Positions 1-6,281 are shown, numbered from the stretch's first letter. The stretch is 8,442 nt of DNA from Oscillospiraceae bacterium (GCA_031261245.1 JAISKU010000209.1:1-8442); one strand, 5' to 3'. Program-made: numbers and translations. The notes: generated by a model not told the origin, from the letters alone.

Positions 1-13
1 CGATAACGAAGTA

Positions 14-36
14 GGGGCGGCAGACCTGCCGTCCCC
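14..36. other. Imperfect GC-rich stem-loop before the tRNA
   Basis: GGGG (14-17) pairs with CCCC (33-36), and CGGCAG (18-23) pairs with CTGCCG (26-31), with a single bulged T at 32 and a very tight apex. The tail TTTC is short. It could be the terminator of a gene lying to the left of the window, or one copy of a dispersed GTAGGGGCGG-type palindromic repeat of the sort I associate with GC-rich clostridial genomes. Only one copy is in this window, so neither reading is proven. Confidence 0.4.
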
Positions 37-42
37 TTTCAC

Positions 43-119
43 GGGCCTTTAGCTCAGTTGGTTAGAGCTCCCGGCTCATAACCGGATGGTCCTGGGTTCG
101 AGTCCCCGAAGGCCCACCA
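43..119 (+). tRNA. tRNA with CAU anticodon, probably tRNA-Ile2 (lysidine type)
   Basis: A full cloverleaf is visible. The acceptor stem 43-49/109-115 is perfect (7 bp). The D-stem is GCTC/GAGC (52-55/65-68). The anticodon arm is 70-86 with loop CTCATAA and anticodon CAT at 77-79. The T-loop is TTCGAGT (97-103), the discriminator is A116, and CCA is encoded at 117-119. CAU can be elongator Met, initiator Met or Ile2. The initiator is unlikely because the first pair is a normal G-C and the anticodon stem lacks three G-C pairs next to the loop. The CCTTTAGCTCAGTTGGTTAGAGC-type body and the AAGG 3' acceptor strand match my memory of firmicute tRNA-Ile2, in which the C34 is modified to lysidine by TilS to read AUA. 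Two stem positions are unpaired: C70/A86 in the anticodon stem and T93/C107 in the T-stem. Identity as a tRNA is near certain; Ile2 versus Met is less so. Confidence 0.93.
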
Positions 120-125
120 GTCAAG

Positions 126-159
126 AAGCACCTCCCGCCGGGAGGTGCTTTCTCTTTTT
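126..159 (+). terminator. Intrinsic terminator of the tRNA gene
   Basis: A perfect 11-bp stem (126-136 with 140-150) and a 3-base loop GCC are followed directly by the T-rich run TCTCTTTTT (151-159). It begins 7 bases after the CCA end, so it is the expected stop for the tRNA transcript. It also insulates the flavoprotein operon that starts downstream. Confidence 0.9.
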
Positions 160-161
160 CC

Positions 162-188
162 CGCCGCGCCTGCGGCGTTTTTCTTTTT
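162..188 (+). terminator. Second, tandem intrinsic terminator
   Basis: CGCCGC (162-167) pairs with GCGGCG (172-177) around the loop GCCT, followed by TTTTTCTTTTT (178-188). It sits three bases after the first terminator's T-tract, making a back-to-back pair. It acts as a backup stop for tRNA-directed transcription. Confidence 0.8.
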
Positions 189-224
189 GTCACAAATTTT
201 ACCGCCCGCACCCTCATTTTTCAG

Positions 225-253
225 TTGCGTAATTATATAATATGAGGTAAAAT
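225..253 (+). promoter_or_regulatory. Candidate housekeeping promoter for the rightward operon
   Basis: TTGCGT (225-230) and TAAAAT (248-253) are separated by exactly 17 bases. The -10 box matches consensus at five of six positions and the -35 box at three of six. It lies in the only AT-rich stretch between the terminators and the first gene, about 40 bases upstream of the ATG. A 10-bp palindrome ATTATATAAT (232-241) fills part of the spacer and contains a TATAAT (236-241). That box lacks a recognisable -35 partner, but the palindrome could be an operator. Confidence 0.5.
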
Positions 254-291
254 GACGTAATATTGCCAATAGCGGAAAGGACGGTTGATAA

Positions 292-1860
292 ATGGAATAT
301 CTGTTTGACGAAAGCGGCGAGATGAAAATTGCCGACGTAAGGACAAAGCACTCATGGGACGTCCCCCCGCCGCCGGTTCCCGAGGCGGAAATCGCGGAAA
401 CAATAGACGCCGACGTTGTTATCGTGGGCGGCGGCATATCCGGTCTGGCGACCGCCGCGCGCTGTACGCAGCTCGGGCTCAAATGCGTCGTACTCGAAAA
501 ATTCCACGGCCTTGTGGCGCACGGCGCGCACATCGCGACAATCGGCTCAAAGCTCCAGCGCGAAAACGGCGTCATCATCAACAAAAAGCAGTTCGCGCGC
601 GACTGGATGCGCATTTGCGGCAGCCGCGTAAACGAGGACTTGCTGTGGCTGTATATCAACAACAGCGAGGCGGCGTTTGAGTGGCTTTTAGAGTGCGGCG
701 GCGACGAGATCAAGGCCGTTCTCTTCGGCGGGAACTACCGCGGCCCGGATTTCACGGAGTACGCGGGCACGCATTTTCTTGAGAGAACTGAAAACAGCAA
801 ATACAAATACTTCGGCGCCATGCTCATCTGTGAGATTTTGGAGGACGTCGCCCTTTCCGGCGGGACGGAGATCATCCGCAAGACGCGGGTAGAGCAGCTC
901 GAGAAAACAGACGGCCGCGTGACCGCCGCCATCTCAAAGGGCGAGGACGGAAAATACAGGCGCTACAGGGCCTCGCGCGGCGTCGTGCTCGCCACGGGCG
1001 ATATCGGAGCCGACCCCGAGATGCTCGAGGCGTTCTCCCCGCTCGGACTCAAACCGGCGAAAAACGGGTATTACCCCCCCGGTCTGAACACAGGCGACGG
1101 CCACAAGATGGGGTACTGGGCCGGCGGGGCGTTTGAAAACGCGCCGTGGGCGCTGTCGCTTCACCTCATCGCCTACGCGTACTACTGCTTCTTCTTCCTG
1201 CACGTGAACAAACAGGGCAAACGCTATATGAACGAGGACACGTGGATTCAGGCGAAATCAATCCGCACGCTGATGCAGCCGGAGGGCGGCGACTGGGCGT
1301 ATTCGATTTTCGACTCGAAGTGGTACGAGGAGTGCTCAAAGCTCGCCCAGTACGGCGGCGGTCAGTTTGTGGACTCTCTCGGCGCGGTCTACGGCCGCCC
1401 GTGGACGGAGAATAACGACACGCAGAAGGCCATAGAAACATACGTTTCCAACGGCCTTTGCGTCAGATGCGACACGATCGAGGAGCTCGCGGAGAAGATA
1501 AACGTCCCGGTCGAAAATCTCGTCAAAACCGTCGGCAGGTACAATGAGCTCAAGCAGCTCGGCGAGGACGTGGATTACGGCAAGCGCGCGAACCTGCTCA
1601 CAAGCATAGACAAGCCCCCCTATTACGCGCTCAAGTGGGGTCCCGCGCTGCTCAACGTCTTCGGAGGGCTGCTCATAGACACGAAAATGCGCGTACTTGA
1701 CAAGGAGCAGAATCCCGTCCCCGGCCTGCTCGCCGTCGGCAACGTCTCCGGCGGACTGTATGGGGTGGATTACCCGCTGCTACTCAGCGGCAACAGCCAC
1801 GGCAGGGCGCTGACATGGGGACGCGCCGCCGCCGACACATTAGCGGAAAGGGAGGCATAA
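292..1860 (+). CDS. FAD-dependent oxidoreductase, fumarate reductase / ketosteroid dehydrogenase type
   Basis: A 522-residue flavoprotein of the FAD_binding_2 family. The Rossmann dinucleotide site is VIVGGGISG near residues 43-51, with the ribose-binding acidic residue E69 at the end of strand 2. Further family landmarks are GVVLATGDIGAD (230-241), NTGDGHKMGYWAGGA (266-280), VNKQGKRYMNED (305-316), and the C-terminal FAD-binding block PGLLAVGNVSGG (477-488) followed by YPLLLSGNSHGRAL (494-507). The YP...G...G.A..WG ending is closer in shape to ketosteroid dehydrogenases and BaiJ/BaiP-type bile acid reductases than to flavocytochrome c fumarate reductase. The usual HPT substrate motif of fumarate reductases is not seen. 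An aromatic run sits at 291-304 (HLIAYAYYCFFFLH). No signal peptide or heme site is present, so it is cytoplasmic. The start is ATG 292, with GGAAAGGA at 274-281. The following SDR begins 4 bases after the stop, so they are co-transcribed. Likely reaction: hydrogenation or dehydrogenation of a C=C bond next to a ketone; substrate unknown. Confidence 0.85.
   Translation: MEYLFDESGEMKIADVRTKHSWDVPPPPVPEAEIAETIDADVVIVGGGISGLATAARCTQLGLKCVVLEKFHGLVAHGAHIATIGSKLQRENGVIINKKQFARDWMRICGSRVNEDLLWLYINNSEAAFEWLLECGGDEIKAVLFGGNYRGPDFTEYAGTHFLERTENSKYKYFGAMLICEILEDVALSGGTEIIRKTRVEQLEKTDGRVTAAISKGEDGKYRRYRASRGVVLATGDIGADPEMLEAFSPLGLKPAKNGYYPPGLNTGDGHKMGYWAGGAFENAPWALSLHLIAYAYYCFFFLHVNKQGKRYMNEDTWIQAKSIRTLMQPEGGDWAYSIFDSKWYEECSKLAQYGGGQFVDSLGAVYGRPWTENNDTQKAIETYVSNGLCVRCDTIEELAEKINVPVENLVKTVGRYNELKQLGEDVDYGKRANLLTSIDKPPYYALKWGPALLNVFGGLLIDTKMRVLDKEQNPVPGLLAVGNVSGGLYGVDYPLLLSGNSHGRALTWGRAAADTLAEREA
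1847..1855 (+). promoter_or_regulatory. Ribosome binding site fixing a GTG start
   Basis: AAAGGGAGG ends 8 bases before GTG at 1864 and lies inside the last codons of the preceding flavoprotein gene. It supports GTG 1864 as the SDR start and indicates translational linkage within the operon. Confidence 0.8.
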
Positions 1861-1863
1861 ACA

Positions 1864-2865
1864 GTGAAAGATTTTGCGGGAAAAATCGCCTTTATCACCG
1901 GCGGCGCGTGCGGCGCGGGCTTCGGTCAGGCGCAGATATTCGCGGAGGCCGGCATGAAGGTCGTAATCGCCGACGTGCGGCAGGATCACATTGACGAGGC
2001 AATGGAGTATTTCAAAAAAACGGGCGCTCCCGTTCACGCGATACGGCTCGACGTCACGGATCGCGCGGGCTACGCCGCCGCGGCCGACGAAACGGAGCGC
2101 GTGTTCGGCTCTTCCCCCGATCTGCTTGTGCTCACCGCCGGAGTAAACGCGTTCGGCCCTGTCGAGGCGTCCACCTTTGAGGATTTTGACTGGGTTATGG
2201 GCGTCAATCTCGGCGGCGTCATCAACGGCCTCGTCACGTTTGTGCCGCGCATGATAAAGGCGGGTCGCGGCGGCTATGTCGCGGCCACCGTGTCCTACGG
2301 CGCGTTCGGGGCGACTCCGTTCGTCGCGCCGTACACCGCCTCAAAAATGGCCGTGCTGAACCTGCTGGAGAGCTATTGGCAGGCGCTCAAGCCCTACGGC
2401 ATCGGCGTGTCCGCGCTGTGCCCGGCGAACATCAACTCAAGAATCTACGAGGCGGCAATCAAAACCCGCCCCGAAAGCCTTAAAAACACGGGCTACAACG
2501 TCAGCGAGGAAACGCAGGCGGTTCTCGCCGTGACAAACAAAACGGGCATCGACCCGCGCGACCTCGCCGAATCGCTGAAGCGCGGCATCGAAACCGAAAC
2601 CTTCCTCGTCATTCCGTATCCGAGCGCGGCGAGAATGGTGGAAATCGACATGCGGCGCTTCGCCGATTATACAAGCCCCGAGGGCATGAAGCGGCTTGAA
2701 GAGCGCAAAAAACAGCCCCCCACAGAGGAGCAGAAGCAAATATTCCGCGAGAAAGAGGGCTACGAGATGGATCAGGCGCCCGAGGCGCCGCAGGGTCCCG
2801 ACGTCGGGTTCGGCAAGGCGCGAAAGGATCTCGACTGGGTTGCGCCGGAAAACCGGGCAAAATAA
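1864..2865 (+). CDS. SDR-family NAD-dependent oxidoreductase with C-terminal extension
   Basis: A classical short-chain dehydrogenase/reductase of 333 residues. The cofactor site ITGGACGAGFG (11-21) has the Gly-x3-Gly-x-Gly spacing at G14/G18/G20. D37 at the end of strand 2 (VVIADV) suggests NAD(H) over NADP(H). D63 (LDV) fits adenine binding, and TAG (91-93) stands in for the usual NAG. The catalytic tetrad is intact: N115, S144, Y157 and K161 (YTASK), with the normal 13-residue Ser-Tyr gap. Classical SDRs end near 250 residues. This one continues with a charged, proline-rich tail (roughly 265-333, including RLEERKKQPPTEEQKQ) and ends with DLDWVAPENRAK. It starts at GTG 1864, three bases after the flavoprotein stop. 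Expected role: oxidation or reduction of a secondary alcohol/ketone on the substrate the flavoprotein acts on. The flavoprotein-then-SDR order recalls the bai accessory operon pairs (BaiJ with BaiL), but that is only an analogy. Confidence 0.88.
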   Translation: MKDFAGKIAFITGGACGAGFGQAQIFAEAGMKVVIADVRQDHIDEAMEYFKKTGAPVHAIRLDVTDRAGYAAAADETERVFGSSPDLLVLTAGVNAFGPVEASTFEDFDWVMGVNLGGVINGLVTFVPRMIKAGRGGYVAATVSYGAFGATPFVAPYTASKMAVLNLLESYWQALKPYGIGVSALCPANINSRIYEAAIKTRPESLKNTGYNVSEETQAVLAVTNKTGIDPRDLAESLKRGIETETFLVIPYPSAARMVEIDMRRFADYTSPEGMKRLEERKKQPPTEEQKQIFREKEGYEMDQAPEAPQGPDVGFGKARKDLDWVAPENRAK

Positions 2866-2879
2866 CATATTTTGTGATT

Positions 2880-2884
2880 GGAGG
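2880..2884 (+). promoter_or_regulatory. Ribosome binding site that decides the ATG 2892 start
   Basis: GGAGG followed by 7 bases and ATG at 2892. An in-frame GTG at 2874 would place this site inside the coding region and has no purine-rich site of its own, so the shorter protein is preferred. Confidence 0.85.
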
Positions 2885-2891
2885 TCAGACA

Positions 2892-3881
2892 ATGGGTAAC
2901 GCGTTAAACGGCAAGGTCGCCATAGTCACGGGCTCCGGGCAGGGCATAGGGCGCGCCGTCGCGATGGCGCTGGCCGAGGAGGGCGCGAAGGTCGTCACCA
3001 ACAACCGCGCCCCGGTGAAAAAGAACACGACGAATCAGCTTGACGAGGCGCGGCTCGCCCGCCTTACGCCGGAGCGGCTTGAATGGTATAACACGGAGGT
3101 CGCAAAATACTCCGGGGACGCCGAAACGACCGCGGCGGCGATAAGGGCCGCCGGAGGCGAGGCCGCCGCGTGCTTCGGCGACATCACCGATTTTAACGAG
3201 GCGAAGAGGATCGTCGATACGGCGGCGGAGCTTTACGGATCCGTCGATATCCTTGTCAACGTGGCGGGGGCGTTCGGCTTTGCGCCCATTGAGAAGATCA
3301 CGGAAGAGCTTTGGGACAAGGTGACGGGCGTAAAGCCCAAGGGCTACTTCAATATGATCCGCCACGCCGTGCCATATATGAAGAAAAAGGGCTGGGGCCG
3401 CATAATCAACTGCTCCTCCCCCGCCTTCATGGGCGGCGATATCCGCCAGGCGGAGTATTGCGCCGCGAACGGCGGCGTGAACTCGATGTCGTTCGGTTTG
3501 GCGTGCGAGCTGTTTGACGACGGCATCACCGTCAACGTGTTCGCCCCCGGCGCCAAGACAAGAGCATCGATTGACATGGAGCTTTTCGACAAGGTTGTGG
3601 ACAGCGACGAAACGTCCACAAAGAGCGGAATACCCATCGTCGGCTACGACGATACCGCGCCTCCGGAGCCTTTCGCCCCGTTCATCGCGTATCTCGCGTC
3701 CGACGCGGCAAAGGACGTGACCGGCTCCGTGTTCATGACGGGCGGCGGCTTCATCGGCCGCTTCGCCAATCCGGAAATCGTCGCGACGATGACGGATCCG
3801 GACGGCTGGACGGTCGAAAAGGCGATCAAAGCGGCTCCCGAAACGCTGTTTAAGGACTACAAGAACATAACTCAGCACTGA
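2892..3881 (+). CDS. SDR-family protein, MFE/17beta-HSD4-like, with altered catalytic tetrad
   Basis: A 329-residue short-chain dehydrogenase. The cofactor motif TGSGQGIG (13-20) and NVAG (123-126) are intact. Strand 2 ends TNNRAP (36-41), followed by an insertion of about 45 residues (to about 85) before helix C. This layout resembles the dehydrogenase domain of multifunctional enzyme type 2 (17beta-HSD4) rather than short FabG-like SDRs. The Rossmann fold continues through GRIINCSSPAF (169-179) and the C-terminal FMTGGGFIGRF (281-291). S176 and Y189 are at the normal 13-residue spacing, but the YxxxK lysine is Asn (YCAAN, N193). The helix-4 position normally Asn (His in human MFE-2) is Lys (VKPKG, K148). 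It could still reduce or oxidise a substrate with the Lys in a new place, or be a catalytically altered or non-dehydrogenase member. It starts at ATG 2892, 26 bases after the previous SDR, and is the last gene before the convergent terminator. Confidence 0.87.
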   Translation: MGNALNGKVAIVTGSGQGIGRAVAMALAEEGAKVVTNNRAPVKKNTTNQLDEARLARLTPERLEWYNTEVAKYSGDAETTAAAIRAAGGEAAACFGDITDFNEAKRIVDTAAELYGSVDILVNVAGAFGFAPIEKITEELWDKVTGVKPKGYFNMIRHAVPYMKKKGWGRIINCSSPAFMGGDIRQAEYCAANGGVNSMSFGLACELFDDGITVNVFAPGAKTRASIDMELFDKVVDSDETSTKSGIPIVGYDDTAPPEPFAPFIAYLASDAAKDVTGSVFMTGGGFIGRFANPEIVATMTDPDGWTVEKAIKAAPETLFKDYKNITQH

Positions 3882-3902
3882 AAACAGCGCGAAAACAGCG
3901 CG
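3881..3902 (+). repeat. Tandem duplication of an 11-bp unit
   Basis: AAAACAGCGCG occurs twice in immediate succession (3881-3891 and 3892-3902). The first copy begins with the last base of the SDR stop codon. It sits just before the terminator hairpin. No function is evident; replication slippage is the simplest origin. Confidence 0.8.
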
Positions 3903-3905
3903 AAG

Positions 3906-3941
3906 AGGCGCGGCACAATGTGCCGCGCCTTATAATTGTTT
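3906..3941. terminator. Hairpin terminator between convergent operons
   Basis: A perfect 11-bp stem (3906-3916 with 3920-3930) and a 3-base loop AAT lie in the 104-base gap between two convergent genes. On the + strand the tail is TTATAATTGTTT, T-rich but interrupted. On the minus strand the tail is CTCTTCGCG, which is poor. It should end the rightward operon and probably also hinder read-through from the leftward one. The rest of the gap (3942-3985) holds only a weak 5-bp stem at 3965-3985 (CGCGG...CCGCG). Confidence 0.72.
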
Positions 3942-3985
3942 ACCGCATCGCCGGTTCTGCCCTGCGCGGATTATATTTTCCCGCG

Positions 3986-4321
3986 TCAGCCCACGGGGGG
4001 CTTGAAATAGCTCTGCTCGGGAGAGTCCGGCCCGCCTATGCGGAAGACCTCCCCCGTTTCCTTGCGCTTGAAGAAAACCCTCTGGTTGATCGGATAGCGC
4101 ATCTTTATCGCGCCGTGCTTGCAGGCCTCCACACAGCAGCCGCAGAACCAGCACTCGTCGGGATATATCACTATAGGCGGTTTGCCCCTCTCGGGGTTCG
4201 GCATAATCGTCTGCACGCGGCAGCGCTTCGCGCAGCTGTTACAGCCCACGCACTTTTCCGGGTCGATGGACACCGGCTCGCCGGGCGCCACGGGATTGGG
4301 AACAAGATATGCCTTTTCCAT
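3986..4321 (-). CDS. AprB-like ferredoxin subunit with two 4Fe-4S clusters
   Basis: A 111-residue ferredoxin-like protein. The first cluster motif CVGCNSCAKRC places Cys at 24, 27, 30 and 34. The second, CWFCGCCVEAC, places Cys at 57, 60, 63 and 67, with an additional C62. Each is followed by a typical capping segment (VQTIMPNP, KHGAIKMRYP). The loop of 22 residues between the clusters and the C-terminal tail (about 79-111), which may wrap the partner, match the layout of adenylylsulfate reductase beta subunit (AprB), though it is shorter than typical AprB (about 150). It lies one base after the stop of the AprA-like gene, and its ribosome binding site AAGGAGG (4331-4337) is inside that gene's 3' end, so the two are translated together. 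Role by family: shuttling electrons between a soluble donor or acceptor and the FAD of the large subunit. Cytoplasmic. A generic ferredoxin is the alternative, but the pairing argues for a dedicated subunit. Confidence 0.9.
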   Translation of the reverse strand: MEKAYLVPNPVAPGEPVSIDPEKCVGCNSCAKRCRVQTIMPNPERGKPPIVIYPDECWFCGCCVEACKHGAIKMRYPINQRVFFKRKETGEVFRIGGPDSPEQSYFKPPVG

Positions 4322-4322
4322 T

Positions 4323-6281
4323 TCACTTAACCTCCTTTTCCTGCGCCGTGCACCTCTCGTAATTTTCGAGGTATGTCGGCGCGTAGGGGGCCTTCAGCCA
4401 CCACTCGTCCTCTTTGAATGTGATGACGAGCTCCCCATCGACGAATTTAATGAACATCTGCTTGTCCTTGCCGGCATTCTCCTCCGCGACCTTGAAATTG
4501 GCGACGCACAGGTGCAGATAGACCTCGGCCACGGCCACCCTGCTCTCGCACTCAAGTACGCGAGACAGCTCGTGGGGGTTGCGCGCGTATGTAAGCTGCA
4601 TCTCGTGGCGTTTTATGCTGTCAAGCCACAGAAGGCCGTGCTCGCAGGTGGCGCGCGTTCTGAAGTCGCCGCAGTCCTGCTGCATAACGCGGTTCATTCC
4701 CATCCAAAGCTCTTTCCAGCTTATCGTGGCCTCCGCCTCGCCGAACCTTTCAACAGGGCCGTACACGCGCTTTTTCTCGGCGGCAATCTGCTCCTCGTCA
4801 AGCCCCGCGCGCTGCGTCCTCGCGGCGTACTCCGCCGCCCTGTGTCCGGAGTACGCGCCCGACGAGCCCGCGCCGGCGCCGCCCTGGGATGTTTCGGACC
4901 CGGAGGCGAACAGCCCCTCGACGGTGCTCATCTGGTTCCAGTCGGTGGATACGCCGCGCAGCGTGTCCGCCTTCCAGAACGCGGCCTTGTTCGGCTCCCC
5001 TTGGAACCAGTCCTTTCTCGGCCACGCAAAGCTCTCCGGCGTCATAACGGGGCACTGGAGCATATCCGTGTCCGGGTTGAAGCCCGCCTTGTTGTAATAG
5101 TCGTATATTGCAATGCGCGTTCTGCCCTCGTTACCCACCATGAGGCCCCATATGCCGCGCCGTTCCTCGTCGGACAAATCCGTGAGATCCGCCCAAAGCG
5201 GCAGCTCATACGTCCCGTTCGCTATCAGCTCCGGGTCGATATACGGCTGCGGACGCAGATTGCCCATATAGTCCTGCCCCTCGCAGGGCATACAGCGCTC
5301 CTCATATGTCTCGAGTATTTTGCCGTTCCAATCCTTCCATGGCAGCTTTTTGCCCTTGTTATCGACGATTGTGCAGGCGTGCCACGTGTTGTCGGGGTTG
5401 CCTATGCCGTACCACGGCCAGCCGAACGGCCCGGTGCTCTGCGCCTGACCGAACTGCTGCTCGCTGTTGAATTCCGCTCCCGCCTTCCACGCCATCGCCA
5501 CGCCCTCGCCCGTGTTCCTCGGGTCCGCGCGATAGCCGTTGCCGAACATCTCGGAGTTGAACGTCCACGTGCTTGTGCCCTGCATCGAAACGCCGGAGGT
5601 ACAGATGATGACGCTTTTCGCCGAAAACACATAGAACTCGCCCGTTTCCTCGCTCAGACCGGTCGCCCCGGCAATGCGCGCCCCGGGCTTGCCGCCGTCC
5701 GTAAGCAGGCTCGTAATCATCACGCGCTCATATATCGTCGCGTTCGGCTCGTTTACGAGGCCGTCCCTCATGTGCTGCTTGAGGCGCGCCCCGCCGCGCA
5801 GCCTCACGGTATCTCTCGTCTTGTAGTCATAGGCGTACATGATTTTTGTCTTGTCGTCGCGGAACGAGGCGTTCTTGAATTCGTCCTCCTCGTCACGGAA
5901 TTTCAGCCCGAGCTTCTCCAGCTCTAAGAGATTATTCCATGAGCCTTTCATCTGAATATACGACCTGTGGTCCCCGCCGCCGCCCATTGGGCCCTGCGGC
6001 GGCAACTCCATATATTCTTCGGGGGTGTACGCGCAGTCGGGGTTCGATATACAGCCGAGGTAGTGGTCAAGGCCGGCCCCACCGCTGCCGCTGACGTCTA
6101 TCGGCGCCTTATCGACGACGGCCACCCTCGCGCCTCTTCTCGCCGCCATAAGCCCCGCCATGGAACCCGCGACGCCCGCCCCGACGACGAGAACATCGAC
6201 TTCGATTCTGTTTTCCTTGCCGTATTGCACCGGGAACGGCCACTCGGCGGGAACGCTGCCAAAGTTAAGCTCGTTTGCCAT
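4323..6281 (-). CDS. AprA-like FAD flavoprotein, large subunit partner of the ferredoxin
   Basis: A 652-residue flavoprotein of the fumarate reductase/APS reductase alpha superfamily. The FAD site VVGAGVAGSMAGL (32-44) is followed by acidic D57 (VVDKA) and the glycine-rich SGSGGAGLDHY (64-74). NTGEGVAMAWKAGAEF (256-271), STVEGLFASGSETSQGGAG (452-470) and a helical C-terminal domain with the run NPHELSRVLECESRVAVAEVY (568-588, abridged by family as the AprA-type cap) complete it, ending WWLKAPYAPTYLENYERC. AprA's GSH-type active-site segment before the TVEGL block is absent; this region reads PVMTPESFAWPRKDW instead, so APS is an unlikely substrate. Start: ATG 6281 with AGGAAGG at 6293-6299. 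An in-frame GTG at 6290 is only two bases from that site. The OYE-like gene ends 17 bases upstream and the ferredoxin follows by one base, giving a three-gene unit. Likely job: FAD-dependent C=C or related two-electron redox chemistry linked to ferredoxin; substrate unknown. Confidence 0.88.
   Translation of the reverse strand: MANELNFGSVPAEWPFPVQYGKENRIEVDVLVVGAGVAGSMAGLMAARRGARVAVVDKAPIDVSGSGGAGLDHYLGCISNPDCAYTPEEYMELPPQGPMGGGGDHRSYIQMKGSWNNLLELEKLGLKFRDEEDEFKNASFRDDKTKIMYAYDYKTRDTVRLRGGARLKQHMRDGLVNEPNATIYERVMITSLLTDGGKPGARIAGATGLSEETGEFYVFSAKSVIICTSGVSMQGTSTWTFNSEMFGNGYRADPRNTGEGVAMAWKAGAEFNSEQQFGQAQSTGPFGWPWYGIGNPDNTWHACTIVDNKGKKLPWKDWNGKILETYEERCMPCEGQDYMGNLRPQPYIDPELIANGTYELPLWADLTDLSDEERRGIWGLMVGNEGRTRIAIYDYYNKAGFNPDTDMLQCPVMTPESFAWPRKDWFQGEPNKAAFWKADTLRGVSTDWNQMSTVEGLFASGSETSQGGAGAGSSGAYSGHRAAEYAARTQRAGLDEEQIAAEKKRVYGPVERFGEAEATISWKELWMGMNRVMQQDCGDFRTRATCEHGLLWLDSIKRHEMQLTYARNPHELSRVLECESRVAVAEVYLHLCVANFKVAEENAGKDKQMFIKFVDGELVITFKEDEWWLKAPYAPTYLENYERCTAQEKEVK

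Noticed and set aside
236..241. TATAAT as the main -10 box
   Set aside because: It is a perfect hexamer, but no -35-like sequence lies 16-18 bases upstream. TAAAAT at 248-253 pairs with TTGCGT at 17 bases.
54..713. Minus-strand open frame running into the tRNA
   Set aside because: It crosses both terminators, the promoter region and the tRNA, and is antisense to the flavoprotein. Its end reads the tRNA backwards.
2874..2891. GTG 2874 as start of the second SDR
   Set aside because: The strong GGAGG at 2880-2884 would fall inside the coding region; it is ideally spaced for ATG 2892.
2904..3878. Open frame of 324 codons on the minus strand
   Set aside because: It is fully antisense to the second SDR, which has clear SDR motifs. 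The antisense product is Arg/His-rich with no recognisable domain.
4119..5927. Open frame of 602 codons on the + strand
   Set aside because: It lies antisense over the AprA-like and ferredoxin genes, has an Arg/Leu/Ala-rich low-complexity composition, shows no family motif and has no convincing ribosome binding site. It is a by-product of high GC.
3986..6281. Annotation as adenylylsulfate reductase aprAB
   Set aside because: The architecture matches, but the AprA active-site His segment is absent, the beta subunit is short and there are no sulfate-reduction neighbours.
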